From positions 52,679-116,678 of the forward strand of contig JAIYBT010000015.1 in assembly GCA_027488395.1 (NCBI GenBank): 64,000 bases of DNA. Direction: 5' to 3'. Position numbers and translations under genes: made by a program. Below, piece by piece: positions 26,094 through 36,200 of the stretch. The stretch comes from Methylophilaceae bacterium (GTDB lineage Bacteria > Pseudomonadota > Gammaproteobacteria > Burkholderiales > Methylophilaceae). The notes below the pieces were generated by a model. That model saw nothing but the letters and a program-made list of their open reading frames with translations, did no database searches and was not told where the DNA came from. Numbering within the stretch: the stretch's first letter is position 1; every line of letters begins with the position of its first letter.

Positions 26094-27365
26094 TTAAAAC
26101 CGTTCGTGTGGCCCAAGATAGCGCCATTGTCCTGGGGGTAGCTTCCCTAAGTTAATGCTGCCAATGCGAATCCGCTTCAGGCCAACCACTTGCAAGCCCA
26201 CCAATTCACACATGCGGCGAATTTGGCGTTTACGGCCCTCACGCAGTACAAAACGCAGTTGATCTTCGTTTTGCCAAGAGACTTTGGCTGGTTTCAGCGT
26301 GACCCCATCTAAACTCAAGCCATGATTTAACAACGCCAACCCTTGCGCCGTCAAACTTCCCGCTACCCGCACCAAATACTCTTTTTCAACGCTGGAATCA
26401 TCACCAATCAATTTACGCGCCACCCGCCCATCTTGTGTCAGTACCAATAGGCCAGTGGAATCAATATCCAAACGACCTGCAGGCGCTAAACCACGCAAAT
26501 GTCCACGCTTAAAGGTCACGCCACTGGCATCTTCTGCCCACTGATGTTCGGCTTGAAATAACACCACCGCAGGTTCATAGCCATCTTCGGCTTGACCACT
26601 GACATAGCCGACGGGCTTATGCAGCAACACCGTGACACTTTCCGCTTGATGCTCTTTGGCATAGGTTGAAATTACAATCTCAGCATCGGGCGCAATGCGG
26701 GTACCCAAGGTTTCAATGATGTCCCCATTGACCTTGACCCAGCCGTTTACAATCCAATCATCCGCCTCACGCCGCGAGCAAATACCGCGGTCGGCCATGA
26801 CTTTCGATAAGCGTGGCAACTGATGTTCATCACTCACAGGGGTAGGGGGTTGCGTGGGGCGAGCGCTGCGCTGCGTTGCCGCCACTTCGCTGTCTGGCCG
26901 ATGGCGGCGCGGCGCATCTCGACTTGTATGCTGAGGCCCGCCACGGCTGGCATCAGCACGGTAAGATTGCGGGCCGGGATCAGCATTTGGACGTGATTGA
27001 CGCGCTGCAGGCGTGCTTCTATTCGCGGGCTTGCTTCTGTTGGCAGGTGCGTTTTTATTTGTTGGTGCATTTCTATCAGAAGATGCAGCGCTATCAGAAG
27101 GCGCAGTTCTATCACCAGGTGCGCCTGGATTTGAAGGTGAACCGTGCGTTGAGGGTGCTTCTGGCGTTGCTGGCGCAGGTCGCTGCGATTGCTTACGGGC
27201 AGGCTGGGCCCGCTCCGACGCGGATGACGCTTTGTTGGCACGTGGTGCAGGTGGTGGTGGAGGCGTACTACGATCACGCATGCTAGGCGCTAATGGACGT
27301 ACGGGTTTTCCACGTTTTGGCGATTCTTCGCTGACCACTGGTTTATTTAATTTAAGCGTGCTCAC
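26094..27365 (-). CDS. RsuA/RluB/RluF-type rRNA pseudouridine synthase with long disordered N-terminus
   Basis: A 423-residue protein. Residues about 180-240 are an S4 RNA-binding domain ([30 protein letters not shown]). The catalytic domain follows with [17 protein letters not shown] (catalytic Asp), [18 protein letters not shown] and VGLKRIRIG. It isomerises uridine in large-subunit rRNA; which site cannot be told from this. Residues 1-175 are a low-complexity stretch rich in Ala, Pro, Asn, Arg and Ser, with repeated units such as [20 protein letters not shown], much longer than in Escherichia coli homologues and probably disordered and RNA-binding. The start is GTG at 27365. Confidence 0.88.
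   Translation of the reverse strand: MSTLKLNKPVVSEESPKRGKPVRPLAPSMRDRSTPPPPPAPRANKASSASERAQPARKQSQRPAPATPEAPSTHGSPSNPGAPGDRTAPSDSAASSDRNAPTNKNAPANRSKPANRSTPAARQSRPNADPGPQSYRADASRGGPQHTSRDAPRRHRPDSEVAATQRSARPTQPPTPVSDEHQLPRLSKVMADRGICSRREADDWIVNGWVKVNGDIIETLGTRIAPDAEIVISTYAKEHQAESVTVLLHKPVGYVSGQAEDGYEPAVVLFQAEHQWAEDASGVTFKRGHLRGLAPAGRLDIDSTGLLVLTQDGRVARKLIGDDSSVEKEYLVRVAGSLTAQGLALLNHGLSLDGVTLKPAKVSWQNEDQLRFVLREGRKRQIRRMCELVGLQVVGLKRIRIGSINLGKLPPGQWRYLGPHERF
26900..27240 (-). repeat. degenerate coding repeats in the pseudouridine synthase N-terminus
   Basis: The DNA encoding the Ala/Pro/Asn/Ser/Arg tract contains short imperfect tandem repeats, visible on the plus strand around 27050-27130 as recurrent variants of TATCAGAAG and GGCGCA. 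They make long open antisense frames that are not genes. The repeat number may differ between strains. Confidence 0.5.
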
Positions 27366-27455
27366 AATTTGGGTTTCCTAGACATGCGCCATTGTAACAA
27401 ACCATGGTCGGGCTGGCGTGTGAATTGCTTGTTACGCCATGGGTTTAGCGCCTGG

Positions 27456-28724
27456 TTAACTGGGCTCATCACGCTTTACAGGCGCAAACTGCAACGCGCC
27501 AGGTTGTTTACGGGCGCTGGGTGACATGTACTTTAAAATTTGTTTTGCCCGCGTTAAGTTTGGTTGTTGGGTTAAATATTGGGTTTTCCAGGCACGGTGT
27601 GGGTTACTGATGATACTAGCAAGCCATGCTGCTTGTAGGGGATTTAATTGTTCGGGTGTGCGGCCAAAATAATATTGGGTTGCAGCATAGGCCCCGCAGA
27701 CACTGGGGCCCCAATCTAGGGTATTTAAATACAAGGTAAGAATGGCTTCTTTGCTGAGCGTTTGCTCGAGTTGTACCGCATAGAGCAATTCCTCTATTTT
27801 GCGCTTCCAAGTGCGCTTGCCATCGGTAAACATATATTTAGCCAGTTGTTGCGTAATGGTGCTGCCGCCCACCGATTTTGCCGTGCTTTCTTGGCTCAAC
27901 AGCCGTTGCATCTGACGCATCACGTAGCCAGGGTGGTGTTTGAATTCGGCATCTTCAGCAATCACGGCCGCCATCGTTAACCAACGACCCAATTGCTGGG
28001 TCGCGACCCATTGCATTTTTTCTGGATATTTACGCTCATCTAGTAGCGGACAATCGTATTGCACGGGCGTCTGGGTGGCCATCGAAATATCCAAGCCTGT
28101 CACCTGCAATGCGTCAATCACGGGTTGCGCACTCCACGCTTGTTTAGGCCAGCGTAAGGAGCCTTGTGCCGATAAATTACCCTTCACTTGGGCGGTGCGG
28201 ATGGCAGCTGAGTGAGGCGCCAACACGCGCAGCAAATCTGCCAGCGGGGTTGTCGGTAATTGCCAAGCTAACCGTACATTACGCATGGTCACCTTGCCTT
28301 TAAAAGTGAGTTGAAATAATTGTGGTGGTGCGCCTGCCTGTAAGCTACCCGTCAGTTGCTGATCTTCCATCCGCAACCATAGTGCAATCCAAGGCACCAC
28401 AATCGGATAGGGGCTGACTGAACGCGCATCTAGCCAGCAATCGCGACAAAGAATACGTAAACCATCATCATCACGGATTTGGACGTCACCATATTGCGTG
28501 GTGTAGGCTTGCTGATCTAGCCACCAACGTCCAGGCGCAGATGTCGCTAACATTAACAATGGCACCACGCGCACTTGCGGATGGCCCCAAATCGGTAACT
28601 TTACCCGCCATGCTTGTTGATCATAGGGTTGCCACACCCACAGCATGAGCGTCGCGCATGCCAGCACTGACGCTAGACTGACGCCGATCACACCCCATTT
28701 TAGCCATGAGCGTATACGATGCAT
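27456..28724 (-). CDS. GT51 peptidoglycan glycosyltransferase (MtgA-like) with extra N-terminal domain
   Basis: A 422-residue enzyme. A membrane anchor lies at residues 11-30. Residues about 35-215 form an unrecognised extracytoplasmic domain with two cysteines (LCRDCW) and beta-rich pattern. Residues about 235-400 are a GT51 transglycosylase domain: AVIAEDAEFKHHPGY (catalytic Glu257), GGSTITQQLAKYMF, RKIEELLYAVQLEQTLSKEAILTLYLNTLDWG and YFGRTPEQLNPLQAAWLAS. No transpeptidase domain follows, so it would polymerise lipid II only. Ordinary MtgA is about 230-240 residues, so the N-terminal extension is unusual. It lies 20 bases after the ferredoxin-like gene. Confidence 0.85.
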   Translation of the reverse strand: MHRIRSWLKWGVIGVSLASVLACATLMLWVWQPYDQQAWRVKLPIWGHPQVRVVPLLMLATSAPGRWWLDQQAYTTQYGDVQIRDDDGLRILCRDCWLDARSVSPYPIVVPWIALWLRMEDQQLTGSLQAGAPPQLFQLTFKGKVTMRNVRLAWQLPTTPLADLLRVLAPHSAAIRTAQVKGNLSAQGSLRWPKQAWSAQPVIDALQVTGLDISMATQTPVQYDCPLLDERKYPEKMQWVATQQLGRWLTMAAVIAEDAEFKHHPGYVMRQMQRLLSQESTAKSVGGSTITQQLAKYMFTDGKRTWKRKIEELLYAVQLEQTLSKEAILTLYLNTLDWGPSVCGAYAATQYYFGRTPEQLNPLQAAWLASIISNPHRAWKTQYLTQQPNLTRAKQILKYMSPSARKQPGALQFAPVKRDEPS

Positions 28725-28744
28725 GACGCGCTTTATCCTATGCG

Positions 28745-29080
28745 TTAAACGACTAAGCGCTCAACGATGTTGCCATGTTGCAGATGGCTGCTAATAATTT
28801 CGTCAAGATCAGTCTCATCAACAAAGGTGTACCACACAGCTTGCGGATAAACCACCATCACCGGCCCCATCTGACAACGGTCTAAACACCCCGCACGGTT
28901 AATCCTGACTTGACCTTCACCCGCTAGGCCATGTTTTTTCACTTGCGATTTCATATAATTAAAGGCGGCTTCAGCACCCCGTTGCGCGCAACAATCATCA
29001 CCGTTTTCGCGTTGATTTAAACAAAAAAACACGTGATATTTAAAATGGCTCACCTGATTGGCTGGCGTTAAAGTTTCCAT
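28745..29080 (-). CDS. thioredoxin-like (2Fe-2S) ferredoxin
   Basis: A 111-residue protein of the thioredoxin-like 2Fe-2S family. Four-cysteine cluster candidates are FFCLNQRENGDDCCAQRG in the first half and INRAGCLDRCQMGPVMVVYP in the second. It is likely an electron carrier in the cytosol; its partner is unknown. The start at 29080 is chosen because the longer reading from 29140 adds an unconserved tail. It sits between the tonB-like and transglycosylase genes on the same strand, as in related betaproteobacteria. Confidence 0.88.
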   Translation of the reverse strand: METLTPANQVSHFKYHVFFCLNQRENGDDCCAQRGAEAAFNYMKSQVKKHGLAGEGQVRINRAGCLDRCQMGPVMVVYPQAVWYTFVDETDLDEIISSHLQHGNIVERLVV

Positions 29081-29150
29081 AGGATCTCTTTCTAAAGGGT
29101 TTGATGCTTGACCAGCGATGCCCACAAATGTTGCGGCCATTTGGTTGAGA

Positions 29151-30092
29151 TTACTCAGCCAGCATCTCGTCTTGCTGGGTAAATGTCCACGTTCGCGTAA
29201 TACTCAAAATATCCGTATCTCGACGAATCTCTGGCGGAAACGGCGGAAACGGTGCCGCCAGCATCACAATACGCTTGGCCGCATCGTCTAGCACCGCATA
29301 GCCAGAACTGCGTTGGATGCGCACGGCTTCAATTTCACCATTGGCTTTAATAGATACCGTCAGCTGCAATTGACCATGCAGTTTTTGTATTTTAGCGGCT
29401 TCGGGATAATTGAGGTTACCCAGTCGTTCAACCGTTTGCCGCCATTGCTCGATATAGTGCGCAAACCGATACTCACGTGTTCTTGCGCCAATAAATTGTC
29501 GTTTTGGCCGCGTCGCATAGGCGTCTTGTTGTTTGGCAATCAAGGCTTCTAATTTCGCCATTTCTTGCATGGCGGTTGTCGGCAATCGATTGTGCGCAAC
29601 CGCAGGTGCTTGTATCTGCTGCCGCGCTTGACCAGGCGGCACAGAAGCCGACTGTGGCGGCGCACTGAATGTGGGTACAGCCGCCTGCGCTGATAACTGC
29701 GTCATAAGCGCGCGCGCTTCTTGTTCTAATAAAGCAACGCGCTGCTTTTCCTGCTGTAGCTCGGCTTCTTGTTGTAACGCGCGCGGCATGGCTTGGGCAG
29801 GGCCTGATTGCGTTGCATCCGAAGCAGAAGCACGCATATGTGGAAGCGCGCTTTTCATCAAACGTTTTTGCTCGGTATTGCCGCCACGGTCTAGGTTAGC
29901 TTGTGCTAGCACATCGGCTTTTTCTGGGGCGGTTTTACTTTTGCTATTGACCAGCATCACCTCTAACGTGGGCAGCTGATCTTGGATGCGTTTGAGTGCA
30001 GGGCTAAAGTGCAGCGTTAAAAACACCACATGCAGTGCGAGCGATAGCGCCAATGCCCAAAACAGTGGAGATCGAGTGGTCACGCCACGCAT
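29151..30092 (-). CDS. TonB-like C-terminal domain protein
   Basis: A 313-residue protein. An N-terminal membrane anchor (residues 10-28) is followed by a long Ala/Gln/Pro-rich and partly coiled-coil periplasmic stretch (QQEAELQQEKQRVALLEQEARALM) and a C-terminal TonB domain (about 220-313) with NYPEAAKIQKLHGQLQLTVSIKANGEIEAVRIQRSSGYAVLDDAAKRIV. It could transmit energy from ExbB/ExbD to outer-membrane receptors or bind the envelope. No exbB or exbD is adjacent. It starts 11 bases after mpl, so it is probably co-transcribed. Confidence 0.85.
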   Translation of the reverse strand: MRGVTTRSPLFWALALSLALHVVFLTLHFSPALKRIQDQLPTLEVMLVNSKSKTAPEKADVLAQANLDRGGNTEQKRLMKSALPHMRASASDATQSGPAQAMPRALQQEAELQQEKQRVALLEQEARALMTQLSAQAAVPTFSAPPQSASVPPGQARQQIQAPAVAHNRLPTTAMQEMAKLEALIAKQQDAYATRPKRQFIGARTREYRFAHYIEQWRQTVERLGNLNYPEAAKIQKLHGQLQLTVSIKANGEIEAVRIQRSSGYAVLDDAAKRIVMLAAPFPPFPPEIRRDTDILSITRTWTFTQQDEMLAE

Positions 30093-30103
30093 GTGCTGAG
30101 CCG

Positions 30104-31474
30104 TTAGGCGTCTAACGCCTGCAATAACCGCTGGTGTACACCACCAAAACCACCATTACTCATGACCAAAATATGGTCGCCCGGTTGCGCGTGTTGCGCC
30201 ACCGCACTGACTAATGCATCCAGGTGTTCAAAGGTGCTGGCGCGTGCATGCATGGGTGCAAGTGCAGCTTGTGCATCCCAGCCTAAATTGGCGGCATAAC
30301 AAAACACTTGGTCCGCATCAACCAAACTTTGTGGCAAGGCGTCTTTCATGACCCCCAACTTCATGGTGTTAGAACGAGGCTCCAACACCGCTAAAATGCG
30401 GGCCGCGCCCACCTTGGCACGCAAACCCGCTACCGTGGTGGCAATGGCTGTAGGGTGGTGCGCAAAATCGTCATACACAGTGATGTCACGCACAATCCCT
30501 TTCACCTCCATGCGCCGCTTCACATTTTTAAAGGCAACCAGCGCTTCAATGGCAATGCACGGCGCCACCCCAACATGGCGTGCAGCGGCGATCACCGCCA
30601 GCGCGTTACTGCGATTGTGTGCGCCTAACAAAGACCAACTGACATTGCCTTGGCGTTCACCACCAAAGTACACATCAAAGCGGCCTTGATCATCTACGTC
30701 ACGCACTTGCCAGTCAGCCGAGCTATCTATCCGCTCGACACGACTCCAACAGCCACGGTCCAACACTCGATCAAGACTGGATTGCTGATTGGCTACCACC
30801 AAGCCTTGTGCTGGCACCGTACGCACTAAATGATGAAATTGTTTTTCAATGGCATTTAAATCATCAAAAATATCGGCATGGTCAAATTCGAGATTATTGA
30901 GTACCGCGGTACGTGGCCGATAGTGCACAAACTTAGAACGCTTATCAAAAAATGCGGTGTCGTATTCATCCGCTTCAATCACAAAAAACGGTGATTGCGA
31001 GTGCGGATCTTGCCTGGGAGTCTGCGGCAAACGCGCGGAAACCGCAAAGTTTTCTGGTACACCACCAATCAAAAATCCTGGCGCCAAGCCTGCGTAATCC
31101 AACACCCATGCCAACATGGATGCCGTCGTGGTTTTGCCATGCGTGCCCGCCACCGCCAATACCCATTTGCCCTGCAATACGTGCTCGGCCAACCATTGCG
31201 GTCCCGAAATATAAGGCAGCCCTTGATTTAGAATCGCCTCCATCAGAGGATTACCACGACTCACCACATTGCCAATGACATACATATCCGCATTTAAGCT
31301 GAGTTGCGAAGGATCAAAGCCCTCAGTCAATGTAATGCCTTGCGCCTCTAATTGCGTACTCATCGGTGGGTAGACATTCGCATCGCATCCAGTGACACGA
31401 TGACCGGCCGCTTTTGCTAGGACCGCAATGCCGCCCATAAATGTGCCACAAATGCCAAGAATATGAATATGCAT
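30104..31474 (-). CDS. mpl: UDP-N-acetylmuramate:L-Ala-gamma-D-Glu-meso-DAP ligase
   Basis: A 456-residue Mur-ligase-family enzyme that re-uses cell-wall tripeptide by joining it to UDP-MurNAc. Features: IHILGICGTFMGGIAVLAKAAGHRVTGCD at the N-terminus, the ATP loop VAGTHGKTTTASMLAWVL, EADEYDTAFFDKRSKFVHYRP, VYDDFAHHPTAIATTVAGLR and LEPRSNTMKLG. It is distinguished from MurC by HILGICGTFMGG and EADEYDTAFFDKRSKF. No clear ribosome site precedes the ATG. Confidence 0.96.
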   Translation of the reverse strand: MHIHILGICGTFMGGIAVLAKAAGHRVTGCDANVYPPMSTQLEAQGITLTEGFDPSQLSLNADMYVIGNVVSRGNPLMEAILNQGLPYISGPQWLAEHVLQGKWVLAVAGTHGKTTTASMLAWVLDYAGLAPGFLIGGVPENFAVSARLPQTPRQDPHSQSPFFVIEADEYDTAFFDKRSKFVHYRPRTAVLNNLEFDHADIFDDLNAIEKQFHHLVRTVPAQGLVVANQQSSLDRVLDRGCWSRVERIDSSADWQVRDVDDQGRFDVYFGGERQGNVSWSLLGAHNRSNALAVIAAARHVGVAPCIAIEALVAFKNVKRRMEVKGIVRDITVYDDFAHHPTAIATTVAGLRAKVGAARILAVLEPRSNTMKLGVMKDALPQSLVDADQVFCYAANLGWDAQAALAPMHARASTFEHLDALVSAVAQHAQPGDHILVMSNGGFGGVHQRLLQALDA

Positions 31475-31556
31475 AGCTGTACCAAAAAAAAGAATAGGCG
31501 TATTTTAACAAACAACTGTTCAAGCACCGCCTGCTGGGCGACACGATAACAAATGT

Positions 31557-32186
31557 TTAGGGCGTGGTTTGAAACAATAATTGATATTGCTGACAACGGG
31601 CACGGATATCGTGCGCTTGAAAAATATCCGTGATCACGGCCAATGCGTTTGCGCCCGCAGCCAATAATGGCTGCGCATTTTCTAAGCAAATACCGCCAAT
31701 GGCGACTAAAGGCAATTTGAGTTGTTGTGTTGCCTGGGTGAACAAGGCTGGCGCTGCACGCGGTGCATGTGGCTTGGTCAAGGATGGATAGCAAGCCCCA
31801 AACGCGACATAGCTTGCACCGTCGTCTTGCGCTTGCTGCGCCAACTCAAACTGCTGATAACACGAAGCACCAATGATTTTATCCGCGCCCAAGGTAGACC
31901 GCGCGTGCGCAATCAAACCATCGGTTTGCCCCAAATGCACACCATCCGCATCAATGCGACTAGCCAATGCTAAATGATCATTGATCAACAAGGGTACATT
32001 GGCTGCTCGGCAAAGTTTTAGTAAGGCGCTGGCTTGTGTTAGCCGTAAGTCAGCGCTGGCTAACTTATTGCGATATTGGACCAAGTTCACTCCGCCAGCC
32101 AAGGCTAACTGCACCTCACGCACAAGCTGTTCTGTATCTTGGCGATCTGGGGTAATTAAATATAAGCCGCTAATGCTGAATTTCAC
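31557..32186 (-). CDS. thiE: thiamine-phosphate synthase
   Basis: A 209-residue TIM-barrel enzyme joining the thiazole and pyrimidine halves of thiamine. Motifs: GLYLITPDRQDTEQL, VNLVQYRNKLA, PLLINDHLALASRIDADGVHLGQTD, ASYVAFGACYPSLTKPHA and LPLVAIGGICLENA. The GTG at 32186 is chosen because AGGAAAAGG lies just before it and the conserved start follows. An ATG reading from 32267 would lie wholly inside thiD. It overlaps thiD by 17 bases, so translation is coupled. Confidence 0.93.
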   Translation of the reverse strand: MKFSISGLYLITPDRQDTEQLVREVQLALAGGVNLVQYRNKLASADLRLTQASALLKLCRAANVPLLINDHLALASRIDADGVHLGQTDGLIAHARSTLGADKIIGASCYQQFELAQQAQDDGASYVAFGACYPSLTKPHAPRAAPALFTQATQQLKLPLVAIGGICLENAQPLLAAGANALAVITDIFQAHDIRARCQQYQLLFQTTP

Positions 32187-33030
32187 TGGCCTTTTCCTGC
32201 ACTTCAGTTTCACGCGCCCAGAAAAAACGGTCTGGAATAAATTGTCCCATCCCTGGGCGGAAGGCATGGCGTAAGGTTTGCCAAGTAAACTCTTGCGCTT
32301 CTTGTACGGCTTCTTCCATGCTCAAACCATGGGCGAGACAAGCGGTGATGGCACTGGTTAAGGTACAGCCTGAGCCATGATAACTGCCGGGTAAGCGTTC
32401 CCAGTGATAATCTTTAATCAACCCTTGCTGCCCATTGACTTGCATGCCATATAAACTATTTACCACATCATTGGAGCGTTCATGGGTGCCAGTGATCATC
32501 ACGTATTCACTACCCATGGCCAATAAACGGAGTGCACACTCCTCCAGCGAACCATGCTTGACCTCTTCGCCTTCATCGTAATAAGCCAATCGACGCGCCT
32601 CTAGACTATTTGGGGTGATCAACGTCGCTTGCGGAAACAACAGTTCGCACATGGCGGCTTGCATTTCCTCGTTGGAGAGCTCATCCCCACGACCCGAGGC
32701 TAAAATAGGATCAATAATCAGTGGCACATCGGGATAATCGGCAACGATTTCTGCAATGACCGCAACGTTTTCCACGCTGCCCAACAGACCTAATTTAAAC
32801 GCATTGACCGACACATCTTCTAAAATTGCCCGCGCTTGATCATTAATCCAATCAGCATCCAGCGGCATCACGGATTCGACACCCACGGTATCTTGTACGG
32901 TAATGCCAGTGATGACAGACAATGGGTAACAACCGATGCTGGCTAAAGCAAGAATATCTGCTTGCACACCTGCGCCACTACTAGGGTCGGTGGCCGCAAA
33001 GGTTAATACGGTAGGGGGAGTAATGGCCAT
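32170..33030 (-). CDS. thiD: hydroxymethylpyrimidine/phosphomethylpyrimidine kinase
   Basis: A 286-residue ribokinase-fold kinase that phosphorylates HMP twice for thiamine synthesis. Motifs: VLTFAATDPSSGAGVQADILALASIGCYPLSVITGITVQ, the middle VPLIIDPILASGRGDELSNEE and the anion hole GSYHGSGCTLTSAITACLAHG. The start at 33030 (AAGGAT upstream) is only 12 bases after the 3' end of the tRNA-Gly gene, so the longer reading through the tRNA is rejected. Confidence 0.95.
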   Translation of the reverse strand: MAITPPTVLTFAATDPSSGAGVQADILALASIGCYPLSVITGITVQDTVGVESVMPLDADWINDQARAILEDVSVNAFKLGLLGSVENVAVIAEIVADYPDVPLIIDPILASGRGDELSNEEMQAAMCELLFPQATLITPNSLEARRLAYYDEGEEVKHGSLEECALRLLAMGSEYVMITGTHERSNDVVNSLYGMQVNGQQGLIKDYHWERLPGSYHGSGCTLTSAITACLAHGLSMEEAVQEAQEFTWQTLRHAFRPGMGQFIPDRFFWARETEVQEKASEIQH

Positions 33031-33042
33031 GAACAAATCCTT

Positions 33043-33116
33043 TGGAGCGGCTGACGGGAATCGAACCCGCGTATCAAGCTTGGGAAGCTGGCGTTCTACC
33101 ATTGAACTACAGCCGC
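33043..33116 (-). tRNA. tRNA-Gly (CCC anticodon)
   Basis: 74 bases including an encoded CCA. The cloverleaf reads with a GCGGCTG/CAGCCGC acceptor stem, the D-arm from GTTCAATGGTAGAAC, the anticodon loop TTCCCAA (anticodon CCC) and the T-arm GGGTTCGATTCCC. The anticodon stem CCAGC/GCTTG has a C-U mismatch at position 28-42. It is otherwise close to the enterobacterial glyU type. Confidence 0.95.
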
Positions 33117-33127
33117 ATAACGTTGCT

Positions 33128-33157
33128 ATTTTACTTGCGACACGCGCGTTTACACAA
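33128..33157 (-). promoter_or_regulatory. promoter of the tRNA-Gly-thiD-thiE unit
   Basis: Minus-strand -35 TTGTGT (33152-33157), 18-base spacer and -10 TAAAAT (33128-33133). The -10 ends 11 bases before the first base of the tRNA, a suitable distance. No other promoter is apparent before thiD. Confidence 0.65.
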
Positions 33158-33182
33158 TTTATTTATCGGGGCCAAAATAAAA

Positions 33183-33204
33183 AAGCCGGGATCGCTCCCG
33201 GCTT
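33183..33204 (-). terminator. intrinsic terminator of tpsA
   Basis: 9-bp stem AAGCCGGGA / TCCCGGCTT with loop TCGC, followed on the minus strand by a long T-rich run (TTTTTTATTTT). It separates tpsA from the tRNA-Gly promoter. Confidence 0.9.
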
Positions 33205-33222
33205 CATCACACCTCCGTGCGA

Positions 33223-36200
33223 TTAGATACAATTTGACGTAACACCATTAGGTAACTTGACCCCAGAGTTCAGGATCGGTGTGCTACCAAATTTATCATC
33301 ATTGGTTGGACACGCCACTGCGTCTAAATCTTCTTCGTCACCGGCAGCAGGGTTCAATGAGACGATGGTCATACTATTTAACACTGGGTTGTTTCCGACT
33401 AAGCCACCCAACCCAGAGCTGTCTCGCGGCGAACTCAAGGGTAAGATGCTTGCAGTTGTGGTGGCGGTCGATGACACCAGCGCATAGTTACCTGCATCAA
33501 TGCCGCCTAAGTTAATGCCCGAAATATTGACCAACTTACCCACGCCGATGGCGCTATCAACGAACGCACCTACCGCCGTTGCCACGGTTAATTGATCACC
33601 ACTCACTATCCCTGAAAACCCAACATTGCCTGTATTCAAAGTGGCTAATGTATTGCCATCAAACAATTTATCATTGGCAGTAATGCCAGTGACAGCGCTA
33701 ATCGGTGCTGGTGTAATGACACCCACATTACCAGAGGCTTTGGTATTGGCAAGGGTATATCCAAACACTGCGCGACCATTGCTGCTTGCACTGATAATGC
33801 TGAGATCATTGGTGGTCACCGTAATGCCAGTACCCACATTTTTATCAACATACTCTGCAGTGGTAATCGGACTCAAGACGATGGTGTCGTTGAAAGGGGT
33901 GTTGGCGTTCACAATTAATTGGGAAATATCCGTGACCGTCACATTACCATCGTACACTTTGGTCGCAATGCCAGACAACTGGGGTGTGACATTAGACGTA
34001 TCGAGAACCGGGTTAATCTGTGCATTGACGGTATAAATTAAACCATTGCCAACAGCCCCATTAGGCAATGTCCCCGTAAAGCCGTATTGCTTGAAATTAA
34101 ACGCGTTATCAATGGCCGTACCACGCACATCGTCAAGCGGGGTTGTTGAATAAATCAACCAACGGCCCGTTGCACCCGTCGTATTATTAGAACCCAAAGT
34201 AATGCCAAAATCACCCGTATTGTTGTAATTGCGTCCTGCAACCAATACCACTGCTTCATTCCCTGTATTGCTGGTTTGAATGTTGCCTTGTTGAATGACG
34301 TCACGACCAGCATTCACACCCACCCGCGCTATTGGACCCGCCAGCCCACTGCCATTGGCCGTACCATTGGTGTTGGTCAATGCGCCAAAGCTGACATCTC
34401 CAGTTGTAGATGTTAAACCAATGGCACCGGCTGCCCCACCTGAGGTGTTCGCACCGTTGCCGTTGGCGCCTGACGCTTGAATGCTACCAACCTGAATGCC
34501 AGAACCCGCAGTTAATGTGACATTGCCAGCGCCAATGCCGCCAACACCAGTATTTGCATTACCCGCACTAGACGAAATATTGCCAGCGCTAATTGCGCCT
34601 GCTGCTTCGAGGATGACTGTCGCACCAAAACTGTTTGTACCGCCATTGGCATTAATATTACCAATCACCACATCACTGTCAGCACTCTTAACAGTGACCT
34701 CGCCAGACAACCGTGACCCGATGGTATTTTCAGCGGCGCTTCCGCCGCTAGTGATGATGTTGCCCACACTGACCTGCTGTTGCGTGTTAATGGTAACTTT
34801 ACCGCCCTGACCTGCCAAAGTCGGTGCAGCGTTGGCGCCTGCGGTATTGATATTGCCTGTCATCAGCAAACTGTTGGCATTGATAATCACATCACCACCA
34901 CTGCCAGAATTCGCACCTACGACGGTGATACCGTTGGCATTAATATTGGCATTGCCTAAATTGGCCGCACCCGTGGTTGCAATGACCACCCCGCCAGCAA
35001 TGCCGTTAAACGGATTACCTGTCGCGTTGATATTGCCTGCAGTTTGCGTGATGGTTGCCCCTGACAGTGACACCCCTGCTCTACCCGTAATGTTAGCGCC
35101 AATCTGGATATTGCCACCGCCCACATTATCAGCATCGGCTATCAACGATATTCTTCCGAGAACACCAGCGGTTAAGGCAGCATTGACATTGATATTATTG
35201 TTCGCTTCCAGTCGGATATTACCGAATGGATTGACCATGGTTAACGGTGCATCAACATTGATATTATTATTGGCTTGCAAAAACAACTCACTGACGCCAA
35301 CGACATCTGACACTTCAACAAAGGTATCTGCACCAGGATTGGTTAAGAAAGCGATATCTGGGCCGTTGGCATTATTAGGGGGTGAAGTTTGGCTCGTAGC
35401 CACCAAAAATATATTTTCAGGATCAAGCAGCAACTTACCACCCACCCCGTTGATGCCAGATAAATCCACCTTGCCCGCGAAGGTAAGCGCTTGTTTACCT
35501 GATACTTCAGCAAAGCCACCATTACCAACATTTGCGCCGCCGCGGGCAGAGATTGCACCGTAATAACGGGTTAAATCATCAGCCCATACAATGACCTTAC
35601 CGCCATCCCCTTCGGCAATCGCATCAGCGGTTAAACGCGCACCATTCGCCACATACGTCGTTTTGGCATTATAAACTTCGGCATTGCGGCCTTGATAATC
35701 ACCCCCCACCAAAATCTGACCACCGCCAGTCCGACCAGAGGCATCAAGCACGGCAGTAGGCATTAAAGCCACTTGTTCACCCGTCACTTCAATGTGACCG
35801 CCAATGGTGTCTTCGCCGCGCGCAAGTAATCGGCCAGATACTTGTACTTGCGCGTGGTCACCCCCCTCAAGGCGTATCATCCCATCGCGCTCTACCAATT
35901 GATTCGCTTCTATAATGCCTGATACATTAATCGCCGCTGCTCTGGCACTGGTTGCCAATTGTGCAACACCACCATTGGCTTGAATCAAGCCACTATTCTT
36001 TACTAAAGCATTGACTGCTTCACCGGTTAATTTTGCCTGGACCAAGCCGTTACCAAAAAAATCCAACACAGCGGCTTTGGCTGAGGCCAGCACCACACTG
36101 CCTTGATTGGCAACTAAGGTGCCCGCGTTTTCAACCTGCTCACCCAACAACACGATGTAGCCTTCGTCTTTGGCTTTGATGGTGCCACGGTTGGTTACAT

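Noticed and set aside
26834..27381. Long ORFs in other frames over the pseudouridine synthase tail (both strands)
   Set aside because: They arise from the Ala/Pro/Arg repeat tract and have no ribosome site or domain.
32936..33242. ORFs reading through the tRNA-Gly gene
   Set aside because: The tRNA fold and the thiD ribosome site explain the region; the extended thiD reading from 33102 is also rejected for this reason.
34832..35563. 243-residue ORF on the plus strand, opposite tpsA
   Set aside because: It is an antisense shadow of the repetitive beta-helix region, with a composition that mirrors the Asn/Gly/Ala repeats of the exoprotein.
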